From contig JABRWF010000007.1 of assembly GCA_018343915.1 (NCBI GenBank), positions 992,001-1,056,000 on the forward strand: DNA of 64,000 bases, in the 5' to 3' direction. Both the position numbers and the translations under genes were made by a program. Source of the DNA: Agroathelia rolfsii (lineage: Eukaryota; Basidiomycota; Agaricomycetes; Amylocorticiales; Amylocorticiaceae). Positions 31,572 to 42,946 of the stretch are shown one piece after another. Numbering within the stretch: the first letter of the stretch is position 1; each line of letters begins with the position of its first letter. The notes beneath the pieces are model-generated. The model was not told the DNA's origin and did not search any database. It was given only the letters and a program-made list of their open reading frames with translations.

Positions 31572-32947
31572 CTTTCTGGTATGCTAAATGTACGAACAGT
31601 AACATTCGGCTGTAATAGAACGGTGCGACGGAGCGCACGAATGGCGCAATATTTTGTCGAGTGTACACTTACATTTTACCGAACAGCAAACTAATTTTCA
31701 TGTCGGGAAGAGGTGTCACCAAGGAAGTGGCAGATGATAGAAACACTGAGTTCTCCGGGGGAAGACAAGCGAGAGTGCAGATAACCCAAAATACAATTAA
31801 CGTGTCATTTCTTACCGAACCTGGCCTGCTGCGGATACGTTAGATGAGCGAATGATCGAGGGAAAAGCTGGGTTTACGGCAGCGCCATCCTCAATGAACT
31901 CTAGTTACGTCGTTTATATCTTACGAGCCTCTCGTGGGGTGGCGAGTGAACAATCGGAGTCTGAGAAACGGGACGACACGAAACGATGGAGAGACATTAA
32001 CATAGCAACGTTCGACATAGCGGACACTTTGGGTCGCAAGAATGGGGGTATTTAAGGTATCCGCAGTCCCTCATCACCATTATCAACGCAACATAGGAGG
32101 TACGAGTAACTCGGTATTAGTAGTTCATTTCACTTTCGATTCATGCATTGACCCCAGTCTTTCCAGGGGACAGCAAAGTAATGACGATATATCAAAAAGC
32201 ACCGCCGCTCCAAAGGTCTAATTTTGAGCTTGCTGTATATCACATGAGAAAATTCATGGGAAGGCTAGTGTAGCCGCCAACTGGTACTGACCCTCTTAAT
32301 CAAGAGTCTGATCCAAGACCAAGGCCAACTCAAGGAGGTGCACCAGAATCAAGCAAGAGTGATAGAAGAGTCATAATCCAAAGCATAGCATACCAGGCCA
32401 TTTCTACTACTAACCAATAAAGTCGCCCCCGTGATTGCAGCAGCTCGCGGGTGCAGTGTCCGATGTTGCTGTTGCTTGCAACTCGATAAACAAGTTTTGA
32501 ACGAATGGAAGTGTTAGGCCTGCCACTACTGGCCGAAGCGGAGCTTTAAGTGACATCAGGTCAAGTGCATTTCAAACAGTCAAATACAAATGACACCTGA
32601 ACGGCTCTTTCGTGATTTCCCAGTATGCGGCGTGGTATTTTTCTTTAACCATGTATATTTTCCTAGTTGAAATATGCTACAAAGTTTCTTGGGGAAGTTG
32701 CTGCCAGCAGTTACAGGTTTGATTACAGGCCAAAGACTTCTTATGGGTTGTATGTCTAATTAGACTTCGCTCAAGTTATAACCCTGCATCTTCTTGCAGT
32801 GCAATACAGCCTAAGACCCAATATCATACCGCCGGTGCTCACTTAAGTCTGAATTTTGGACCCAATGCCTGAGCGGCTTCAGCCTACTCAAGACTGTATA
32901 TTCCTCTGCCTCGATGCAAGACTTTCAACCTCTCTCACTACTGCTAG
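31572..32947. other. intergenic, no supportable gene
   Basis: About 1.4 kb with only short unrecognised frames. It lies between two divergently oriented loci. Confidence 0.5.
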
Positions 32948-34111
32948 ATGACCGATTCTACAGTTGCAATGGTAGACATGGATTCAGGAAGCTTTCCACA
33001 CCACAGCTCTGTCGTTGACATCTCCTTAGGCTACATGGTCATAGGCCTAATGGTAGAACAATTTTTGCTAGGGGTCATATGTTTCCAGGCAGTTGCGTAC
33101 TTTCGTTTCCACTTCAATAGCGACGGTACTTTCTGCAGCTCGATTGCTACGTGTCTTTTTATCTTCACTTTGCTGGCGGGGATTTTGGATTTGTGAGTCC
33201 GGTTACTGTACGACTCGGACATCACGTCTTAACTATGTACAAATCATCTCCATATCATCATTCGACAGTACTTCGCTATACCATATTCTTGTATGGGACT
33301 GTGGCGACCGTGAAAAATTCGATCACCAGGATTGGATTGCGTGGACGCGGCCAGGCTTGACTGCCTGGATAGCCTTCGTTGCTCATATATTCGATACTGG
33401 CCCGTGTATCTCCTGATGTCTGTGTCTACCACTGGCAACACTCCCTTGGGTGACCCGCTTATTTTGTTGCACTTTTATTCTCTTATATCAAATAGCATCA
33501 CTGTATTCGTATTTTCAGTGAGTCGGGTGAGTAACGTAACCTCTTAGGTGCTCTTGTTCCGGGCATTATTTGATTCGCCTCAATATGTGAGTTTACTATA
33601 TTGTGCGTCGTTTGCTGACGTTGTCTTGTGCCTGTTAATCAGACGAGTTTGTATGATTTGGGTATTTCGACTGTCATAGTGGTCTACCTCTGGCTCACTG
33701 GCAGATAGAGCGTTTTGCGTAGCTCCGACGCCATGATATCTCGCCTGCGATGGACGACTGTTGAGACTGGGTCGCTTACAGCCGTTTGTGCGCTATTAAA
33801 TTTAGTTCTCGTAAGTTGGCTTTACTTTTTCATAGCAACTAGCGTTGAGAAGATCTCGTCAGTTTACATCTATGCCGGAGAAAGGCTATGAGTAGGCGCA
33901 TCAATAGCAATACTCCTTGCTTGCAATCTCTGATGAGCCCTTTAGTTGGATGATACAATACCCCATCTCTCACATGTACACGATGTCCGTCCTTTACACC
34001 CTTCTTGGCCGCCTGAACCTCCGTAACATTCTCAATGAGGTATCGGGTAGCCGACTTTCAATATTCTTTCTTGGCAGCAGGCGTTCTATAGAAATTATAC
34101 ACATACTATGA
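32948..34111 (+). pseudogene. DUF6534-like membrane protein, decayed paralogue
   Basis: This is a second copy of the gene type at 4633-5918. The N-terminal segment EQFLLGVICFQAVAYF matches EYLFLGITCYKASTYF of the intact copy, and the first intron lies at the same codon. Further matches are EKFDHQDWIAW, then VETGSLTAVCALLNL, and finally MYTMSVLYTLLGR, which ends at TGA 34109-34111. Two lesions are visible. Near 33390-33393 about 10 nt present in the intact copy are missing, which shifts the frame. At 33706-33708 an in-frame TAG sits between LWLTGR and SVLRSS, where the intact copy reads through. A functional product would need unusual splicing to avoid both. Confidence 0.7.
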
Positions 34112-34689
34112 TTTCATGACTGACACGGACATAGATTCAATCATCTCTGAACGATATCTTTCCTTGTCTTTATTGTCAATCGACATGGATAACCAAAATT
34201 GGGAAATATCAAGTTAAGCCGGTATATACATGCCTTATTCGGATAGCTGACAAGAATGTATGTCCATCCACCCCTACTCACAATTGCAAGGTGAATTAAT
34301 TATTTACGAAAGAACGACTTGTGTGAAGAGGTTAACAGTCAGTCATGATCCAATATCTAGATTCCTTTAGGTATACAAGAAATATTTTATGTTGTATTTC
34401 AGCTGCATAATTTTAGTCCTCAAATATGATGCGCAAGCAGTCGCGTCAGAAAAGTGGGTTATTAAATTGACAAAGCCGAGTGAAACGGTGAAGAGAGAGT
34501 CGAGGAATGTTAGTAGCAAGAGTCAGACATAGGAGGATCTGCGGAAGCATATTTGGACTTGTGTTAACTTGTTAACGACGTTGGTCCAGCCTGACTTCTT
34601 TTCAAGTTCAAGTCGTCTTCATCTTCGAGTCATTTCTCTGCCCAAGGGCGTCTGCTGCTGGACACCACCATCAGTCGACACACTAAAAA
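34112..34689. other. intergenic, promoter of NUP133
   Basis: AT-rich spacer with no coding signal. The last 100 nt are CT-rich before the ATG. Confidence 0.5.
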
Positions 34690-37600
34690 ATGGCAACATT
34701 TTCTCCTCCACCGCCTAGAAGGACAACGCGTGCGACGAGGGCACGCACCGCTGCCACTAGTGCTTCCCAAACTCGACTAACGACGCCTCCAGTGCGAGCA
34801 GTTACAAAGGATCGTGTCTCGCAAGCTGACGATGCATCATCTCATGCATCTGAAATGGATGTGGATGATGCTAATCTCTTTGGCGAACGCGTCACGAAAG
34901 CGGCACCAACTACCTTTGCCAAATCTAATGAACTCACTGCGACGTTCTATGCGGAGCTGCCACTTGAAGTGAAACAAGTCATGCGCAATGCTGGTTAGTC
35001 ACAAGAGTTGGGATATGCGAATAAGGATAGGGGACTTACACTGCGATTAGATTTTTACCACGATGAATACACGGGAGACATTGACATTGCGACCGGATTC
35101 GCTCTCGTAGCATCCGTAGAGACGTGTTTTGTGTGGAAACACACGCAGGTAAGCTATTAGAACCACCTTTTCTATCCCGTCCCTGATGTGTTCATAGCTT
35201 CTAAGAGGAGCGCCTATGTGCTACATCTTCAGATGTCCACCCAGCTCTCAACGAACAACGCCGCATCATATCTTGATTCCGCACAGTCTTAACAGGGAAC
35301 CTGGCCTTGTACTTGTCTCCGTTGACGGTGAAATACGATTCTGGGACAGCATAGGAATTGGCCTTGCTGGCGGTGATCATTACACGACGACGCGGTTGAA
35401 TTTGAATGCAGATGAACTTATCACTTGTGTTGTTCGACGTGATGTGCGTTTCTTTTAGTTCATCTATCGTCTTTTCACTAATGCTTCGTAGCCCAAAACC
35501 TTCGTAGCGTCTTCATCCACCGGTCGCTTGTTCCGACTCAACTTGACCTCTTCCGGAGGCAAGCAGCATATTGCATCGCACATATTCGCACCACCCCAGC
35601 GTCAAACCACATTTTCTAGCCTTCTTCCTAGCCTCTGGTCCTCCTCTTCAACGCCTGTAGTTGAGCCCGGAAACGTGAACGCTGTCACGTTCGTCGGTAA
35701 TGATGTCTGGGCTTTAGTCGACTCGCGGCTTCAAAAGTGGCACATGGCCCCAGAGGGCTGGGAAGAACTAATTTTGGATGAGGATATGGCTGAGGCGATC
35801 CGGGGTACGGCAAGGAAAGAGCTCAAAGGTGTTCCATCGGACGATTCCGCAATGGACCTAGAGCTCCTGGATATCACCTCTCAACGCGAAAGGTTAAAAT
35901 CATTTCTATTCTTTTTTGACCAATTGGACTAATGGTTAACATCCTTAGTGATAGAATCACTGTTCTCGTATCCTATGCCGGGGTGGATGAGGACGATGCA
36001 ATGGACTTGAGCGCGTCTCCTCGACGCATATATGCGCTGTTTACATTGTCTACCGCAAATAATGTATTCCATGTATTGGGTGTCACTAGCATTCCGTATC
36101 AAAGCGTATGTTTTAATATCTTCCTTGCCTTTTTTTTCAACTCATTTTTGTCTCTTAGACCTCGAGTTCTGGCGCACCTATGCATCCGCGGATCAAGCTT
36201 GTGTTGGATGGCGCCCTTACCGCCGTGCAGTTCGGAGATGCAGTTGCAATCTGTGCACGAGGTTTGTTCCTTATCTAATGTCCAGCCTAAAAAAGGCATT
36301 CTCATTTGAATTGGATTACAGATTCCCAGTACCAAGATCGTCTAGAGCTCAAATCGGCGACGGACCGAACTCTTGGACTTGGAATACTCGAAGCAGATAG
36401 TGCTATGTTGATTCTTACAGCAGCAACCATGATCCGTGCTCAAATTGACATGGATGTCATCAAAAAATTCGATCCTGAGTAAACCTTTTTATCCTTCTAT
36501 TTTTTGCACTTATTCTCTTGCTGATTTTTCATCCCTATAGTTCTGGGCGAGCAGAACTTATCAAGTCTATTATGACGCAGGCTATTCTCTATGGTTCGAA
36601 CCCTACTGTGAGTACCTTTTTTGTAGCCCTACTTTTGCCCGGAATCTAAAGGGAAAAAAAAAATAGAACCCGTTGAACTTTAGCTTTCCTCCAAATATCG
36701 ACGAAGAGAGTCTTATGACCGGTGCTCAGCAATTAAGTCATGCAGTTTTAGTCTCAGGTCTGTATATTTATTTTGGTGTATACAACTCTTTTCTGAACTC
36801 CAGTTTCTTTTTCTTTCCTAATTTTAGATCCAGAAATAATTGCGCCTGGTCACGATCTCAATGCGCAGATGACTCAGCGAAAGGAAAGACTCAATTGGCT
36901 CATCAAGTTCATTAACGAAAATGGTGCTTTGGGCAAGGTATTTCATGCGTAGTAATGTCGCATTAACATCAAACCCTCTAATTTATGAACTACTAGATGT
37001 CTCAGAGGAGCCGACAACGTCTCGCAGCCAATTCCGAAAAACTGTACGCCGCTCATCAGCTCTGGCTTATGTACAACGAGTTTTTGGCGTATGTCTTTTC
37101 TTTCTATCTCGTACCCTATTTCATGAAACTAAATTTCGGATTTGACACAACCTCCTGCAGTGCTGGCAATCACTACAGCATCCTTGCCGAGGCCATTTTT
37201 GCATTCATGTCCGAAGCCGGGGACAACGAGCACGAAGATGTCGTACGTGCCTTCTTCCGGTACCGCGTGCTCGATCTCGGGCGGCTCGTGTCCCGTATTT
37301 CGGAAATCATCCAGCGGACAGAATTTGAGACGGGGCGGACGCTGGCGGAGGTGCTGCCTGAGACAAATGACATCGTTTTGGTAAGCAGCAGCTTTTTTGT
37401 GTCAGGCCGGACCTCATGCTGAAATGGAATCGTTATGATTTTCTCAGACAGTACTCAAGTCTACGTTGAGCTATCGCGAAGTCAACCTTGGGGTATATGG
37501 CGTTGAGCTACCGATGTATGCACCCTGGTCGAGTCGATCTCCAGTAATCGATACTGTATTGGGTTTGTTTGATGCGACGACAACGGTAACAACAGCAGCG

Positions 37601-39403
37601 ACCGCCGCCGCTGGGCAGGAAGAGATCGAACGGGCTACTGTGCCAGGACAACAATCACAGCATCAGTTGCCCGAGCTCGCATCAGTGCTCTTTTCATGCG
37701 TACAGGAGAGGCTCGATTGGCTTGGAAGTGCTGTCGCCGCGAGCGACGCGGCGAACGTGCGAGATTACAAGGCGCTGGAGGATCGCTTTTCGCAATTGAG
37801 GCCGGAGGTGTTGGAGACCCTGCGTACGTTTTTTGTTTTGATTTTTGGTCTCTGTCAGTCTCGAGCGATTATCTATCCCCCCCCCCCTCATATAGGAAGG
37901 CAAGGGTATACCGAAGAAGCGTTTTCTCTTGCAGAAAAGTACAGAGATTTTGCAAGTATGGCAGCGTTGTGCCACAAGGACACCGTATATCCGTTCGAGG
38001 AGAATCCCAACGAGGCTCGGATCAAGAATTATATCGAACGGTTCAGGGAGCAGTTCACGAATGAGCTGTACAAATGGTATCAGGAGCACGGTACGTTCGC
38101 CAGAACATAGTGTTAGGGAAAGCACATGCCTAATAAACACCCGTAATAGGTGAAATCCGGTTGATGTTTGCAAAAGAGGATACGTATGGCCCATACATGG
38201 ACAAATACTTTGCCAGCACTCAAAGCGTGAACACGTCTTCCATCTCGTGGATACATGATCTAGGACAGAAGCGCCATGGTGAGGCATCTGAGACGCTTTT
38301 GAAGGAGTCAAAAGTGGCAAGGGATTTGGAGACGAAACATGTAAGTTTGATTTCTGGTTTTGGAAAACAATTTTGCACTTACTGACTGAACTGTTAATTA
38401 CATAGCTTATGCTTAGTATTGGAAAACTTGCGTTGCTGGCCCAGACGCAAGATATGGACGCCACAGTCGATGAGAAGTCTTTGGATGGTACGCGGATGCC
38501 CTTTCACTTGTGTCAAGCTTGAGGTATCCGTTAACTTTTTGTGTATCCCAGCTTTTCACGACCAACTAGACTTTGTGAGCGTCCACGAGGTGCTTCTCTC
38601 CGAGTTCAAGGAGGCCCTTGCCAATACCCGTGGGCGACACTCTATCGACGCTCAGGTGGACATCATCGCTCGTGAAAAGGCGTCCAAGATCAACCAGAAC
38701 CAGTTGACTATTGTAAGTCCATTCAATTGATCATATATTGGAAATTCTCATGGTAGAGTTTTCATTTGCAGATTTTCAAATTCCTTGCAAAAGAACTACT
38801 GCACGGCCGTGCTCTAACCGTGGAGGACGTTGTAGACTTGCTAACTCTCAAGAATAACGAGGCCGAGCACGTTGAAGATTATGCCACGGCACTTTACTTA
38901 CTTGCTCGTGATACGCAAATGCCAACAGGCCGAAGGCTGTCTGCTTTCCGCAGCGTATGGCGTAGAATATATAACCACGATGAGTAAGTGTGCTGCGTTG
39001 TCTTGGTCGTCACTTAGTATGGCTGATAATGTATATGTGCATACTACACTCCTATTATTATAGCTGGGATGCCATTCGCCAAACTGCCGGTGTGACAGAC
39101 GAAGAATTGTTGTTACGCTTCCGCTCCACAGCAACCTACAACGTCCTTCGCCATATCCTGCCAAAACTGGCCGGGTTGTCTGCCAAGGAGAAATACGATC
39201 TGGCTCCGGACCAGGTCCTCGTGGTTCCCAGTCTGGAGGAAGTTGGTGCGCGCTGGCCTGATGAGGCGGAGGGTGTGTCGAAGGCTATCGAGATGGAGTG
39301 CAATCAGGTGCGGAACTGGAGGATGGATGATGTATATCCCAGGATTAGGGAGCTAGTGATTCGAGATATATGGGAGGAGGAGCAATGGGAGGGGCAACAG
39401 TGA
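34690..39403 (+). CDS. NUP133: nucleoporin Nup133 (Y-complex scaffold)
   Basis: It is a structural component of the Nup84/Nup107-160 Y-complex coating the nuclear pore. The ATG at 34690 begins a basic, Arg/Thr-rich N-terminus (PPPRRTTRATRART). A beta-propeller region follows with strands such as GLVLVSVDGEIRFWDS and DPKTFVASSSTGRLFRLN, then a long alpha-helical half. The C-terminus is highly conserved in style: RFRSTATYNVLRHIL, then DQVLVVPSLEEVGARW, ending IRDIWEEEQWEGQQ. There are many short introns, and I followed the frame through most of them without a lesion. Total length is in the range expected for fungal Nup133 (about 1,200 residues). A diverged copy of the last exon lies immediately downstream at 39855-40165. 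Confidence 0.88.
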
Positions 39404-39854
39404 TGATTTATTTATGATACCAGCGACTTTCAAGGTAAATGCTGTATTTGCGAAGTTTTTTTGCAAAGCCTTTATTGATGTAGGCAGTTCTAGCTTTAGA
39501 ATAGCTTTGTATGGCAGGGCAGAGTCCATCTGAAATGCATTTGTTATCTTGGCTTGAATCCCCTAACTCAGGCTCGGAGACCGTAGTGATCCCGAGTCCA
39601 ACTCCCGCTGGCGGTAGATTCATTCCTATATAAGAGAGTGATGCTCTGATTAGATTTTTTGGTATTGAGCCTCAGAGTCCCAACAGCACAAACAGCACGG
39701 TCGACATTTGCTTCCGGCTTTTGCGCACGCTCAAGGGGTGTCGCGGAAGCAAATTTTTGACCCTATCTAGGGGGAGGGGTTAGGGGTCATTGCGCACGGA
39801 TTGCAACTCCAACATGTAAGCTGTATCCTATTTGATGTTTGGAGCTGAATACTC
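39404..39854. other. intergenic with an 11-bp inverted repeat
   Basis: This is the 3' flank of NUP133. Perfect arms ATTTGCTTCCG (39706-39716) and CGGAAGCAAAT (39744-39754) are separated by 27 nt. No gene was seen. Confidence 0.5.
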
Positions 39855-40165
39855 TCCACCAAATCGCTGGAGTAGCTGCCACGCTTTTGCTCAACAGCGA
39901 TGTATGATGTCCTTCGTTATACCCTATTAAAACTAACTGGCTGAGTTGGAGTTACTAGTACCCGCTAAGGAGAAATGATCTGGTTTCGGACCAGGTCCTT
40001 GTGGCTCCCAGTTTGTAGGGGGGTGGCATGCGCTGGCTTAATAGGGTAGAGAGTGTATCGGAATAGCAACCAAGCAAAATTGGGTGTGAGATTGGAAGAT
40101 GGAGGATGCACATTCTAGGATTAGGGAACCAGCAATTTGGGAAGAGCAAGGGCAGTAGTAGTAAT
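39855..40165 (+). pseudogene. diverged partial duplicate of the NUP133 3' end
   Basis: The stretch aligns with 39090-39405, the last exon of the neighbouring gene. Shared landmarks include AAGGAGAAA, then GGACCAGGTCCT, GTGGCTCCCAGT versus GTGGTTCCCAGT, and AGGATTAGGGA near the end. Single-base losses and several stops in the homologous frame show that it is not coding. It is a local partial duplication in decay. Confidence 0.8.
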
Positions 40166-40282
40166 ACTGATATATTGGCACGAAGTTAAATTTAGCACTG
40201 CATATATTAGCATTTTATTATTGTAATTTGTATTCGTACTCGGCTCCTCAAACAAGCATGAAAGGGGAAAAAAAAATTATAT

Positions 40283-40842
40283 TCATAATCCTAGACGTGC
40301 TCTGAAGCGGCGCCAGGTGACGCGGGTCTCAAGCAGTATGACTTCCAGATTCCGTCTGCGCAGTTCTCGGGAGTATGCTATTTGACGGGTTGATTCTTGT
40401 TCAAGCCAGGCGGTGTAGAAGTTGGATAAGATGTCTTCCTTTTGTTTGGGTGTTGCCGAGGGCGGTAGGCTATCCAGTGCAGTCTGTTTGCCCTCGAGGA
40501 AGCGGGTATTGCTCTATATACATATATAACTGTTAGGACTAAAGCCGGAGACAAAGAAAAGGCCGCAGTATATCAGAGGATACGGACATCTGTCCAAAAT
40601 TCATGATTGAACTTGTCTAGCGCAGCACGCTGTAGACGGAAGTGCAGGTCAAATTCATCGGTGTCTGCAGCATTTCCAGCAAACTCGCGCAGAGAGTAAG
40701 GATGGTTTAGCGAAGAGGAAGATCCTGGCGCTGATGAGCGAGGCGCTGGAGAAGAATATATGACAGGTCGCAGATGCGAGATAGGATCAGGAGGGCCGAT
40801 GAGTGTGCTGAGCGTGCGCAGAGTGCGAAGTGGACGAGCCAT
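40283..40842 (-). CDS. COA8/APOPT1-like mitochondrial protein (cytochrome c oxidase assembly factor 8 family)
   Basis: The animal homologue is a mitochondrial matrix factor protecting cytochrome c oxidase assembly. Two exons (40842-40588 and 40513-40283) join in phase to 161 residues. The N-terminus is Arg/Ser/Leu-rich and lacks acids (MARPLRTLRTLSTLIG), like a mitochondrial presequence. The core is HPYSLREF, then FDLHFRLQRAALDKFNHEFW, followed over the intron by NTRFLEGK and the C-terminal LETRVTWRRFRARLGL. I place the donor at GAT|gtccgt, because the alternative readings either hit a stop or break phase. It is transcribed divergently from the CHMP7 gene, 184 nt away. Confidence 0.85.
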
Positions 40843-41026
40843 AGTGAAATTACAGTAGCAACAGCTGTAGACAGTGGGCGAGTGCAAACTAAAACTTAGC
40901 CACACTTGACCAGTTTCCTGTTTAAGCTAAACCAGGCACATGATATGCCAACCTCAGGCTATGCGTCGCTGACCTCATACAGCCGCTGGCCTAATAGCAT
41001 TCCCACAAGCACTCGTCTGATACTCA
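40843..41026. promoter_or_regulatory. bidirectional promoter region, COA8-like / CHMP7-like
   Basis: Only 184 nt separate the two divergent start codons, so both core promoters must lie here or within the leaders. No clear TATA box was seen. Confidence 0.5.
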
Positions 41027-42667
41027 ATGCAATCACTGCCCAGCATTTCCAGCGCATCCAAGTCACGTCTACAAGCACTTTACTCTGATATATCCCGCCA
41101 GAAGCACTCCAACCCAGCGTCCTTCCATGCTAACGTTGAATGGTGGCGGAACACACTCATAGAGGCCATCAACACGGGTGCCTTGCCCGACGCACGCAAC
41201 AGACTGGTTCTTTCTGCCAACAGAAAGCTTGTAGATGCATTTAGATATGAAGGCGTGGGCAAACCACTCTCACTTGGCTGTGTCATCGTAAGAGCTACAC
41301 ATCATACTCTCGTTAACTGTATGTGCATTGCTTGACAAGGCAATTTACCTAGTAAAGGCGGAACTCCAACAATCAAACAAGTTGATACCGTTATCTCATT
41401 TTTTGAGCTCGGAAAAATCTGTATATGACACTGGATCGCTACCCTGGCGTATAGCGTCCTACGTTGTAGGCAAACCGCTTTGGTGGGCTCTGGAGCAGCT
41501 CAACATCGTTAACTCAGACGACACTCGAAGCGACACTGAGTGGTGGAAACGCGTTGAAGGCAACCACGTTGTTCTTGAACTGGTGGAGAAAGCTGCCGAT
41601 ACAATTATTGCTCAACAAAGGGAAAAGGCAACGGGTAGTATTGCCGAGACGTTATATAACGTGAATGGGTTCCGACGCGAGTTCTTGAAGGACTCAAGCA
41701 CATACGGATCCTTGTCAGATGTGGATGTCCAAGTGCTTTTGCGCTTCTTGGAAAGGGATAGAAAGGTTCTCATTGCGGATGAGGGTGTGAGTATTGATAT
41801 CCTTAGCACCGAACACATCCCTAATTTTGAACCGTCTTCCAGGTTTACAAATTCATTGACGCCGATCTACCGGGTGCAAAAGAAATCAGTCCCGTTGAAC
41901 GTGGCATCCTCCAATTGAAGTCTGCGATACAGAATCTTTACGATCAAACCAATAGCCTACAGCACCGGATTGACGAGTTCGTACTCGAACAGAAGACTAC
42001 TTTACTCTTTTTTCAATAACTTTTTTTGGTGACATCACAGGTATAATACAACTATTTCGACCTTGCTTCGTCAAGGGCGTAAGCCCGCGGCCCTGATGCG
42101 CCTTAGGCATCGCAAGCAACTAGAGGAACTGCTGAACCAGCGCCTTGGTTCACTCGGCACTCTAGAAGACACCCTCTTGAGGGTGGAAACTTCAGCAGGA
42201 GATATTATTGTGCGTTATTTACTCATCTTTTCTGGTATCTTTATGTATGCAAAGCGCTCATCAATGCCTCTCCACAGATTATGGAAACTTACAAATCGTC
42301 CGCTGCAACACTTAAGAGTATCCTCTCCCACCCTTCTCTGCAGCGAGAGTCTGTTGAAGACGCAATGGAAGCTCTGGCAAGCGCCAACGATGGTGCTAGA
42401 GAGATCGAGCAGATAATACGCGTTGGAGGAGATATGGTTTCTGCTGACGCAGGTATTGACGAAAGCGAGCTGGAGCGTGAGCTTGAGGCGCTTACAAGGG
42501 AAGTGGAAGATGAGAGCGCGCGCAAGGAGCAGGAGAAGCTGTTGGATGCCAGAATCAAAGCGCCTAACGGGGCAATGATATCACCCGATTCCGCGCACGA
42601 GGAAGGGCAAGGTGTATCGAGCAAGACCAGGGCCGAGGGATCGAAGCAGCTTGTTGCAAATTCTTGA
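41027..42667 (+). CDS. CHM7: CHMP7/Chm7-like ESCRT-III protein (Snf7 family)
   Basis: In yeast and animals this protein works at the nuclear envelope, recruiting ESCRT-III for sealing and for surveillance of nuclear pores. Five exons (41027-41287, 41340-41786, 41843-41976, 42041-42209, 42278-42667) join in phase to 466 residues. The N-terminal half holds two winged-helix-like parts, including EWWKRVEGNHVVLELVEKAA. The C-terminal half is the Snf7-type helical core with LQHRIDEYNTTISTLLRQG, LMRLRHRKQLEELLNQRLG and DAMEALASANDGAREIEQ. A MIM-type helix follows near ELERELEALTREVE. The start at 41027 is the first ATG giving a compact N-terminus (MQSLPSIS). Confidence 0.88.
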
Positions 42668-42946
42668 GATGTTACCAGCAGTAAATGTTTTTTGTACTAC
42701 CTTTCTCAATATTGATACTACAAGATTTGTTGATACCGCAAAATGAATTATATATTTGCGTGTAATATACATGTGCCAAAGAGAGACGGAGAGGATCGAA
42801 GCCTTAAAACAAGAGTAGTAGATCATACGGGACACGCGCAAGAAAATAGATAGAAGATAGAAGACAGCCTTGCTGCATGAACAGAGCACATAACTATCAT
42901 AAAAATGAACTAATTTGCATCCCACTTCCCAGCGGAAGGTGAGCAA

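Noticed and set aside
37694..38464. 256-codon open frame on the - strand
   Set aside because: It is antisense to NUP133 exons and lacks recognisable protein features.
39570..39612. Possible tRNA T-arm-like sequence
   Set aside because: No GTTCRA consensus, acceptor stem or anticodon arm can be built around it.
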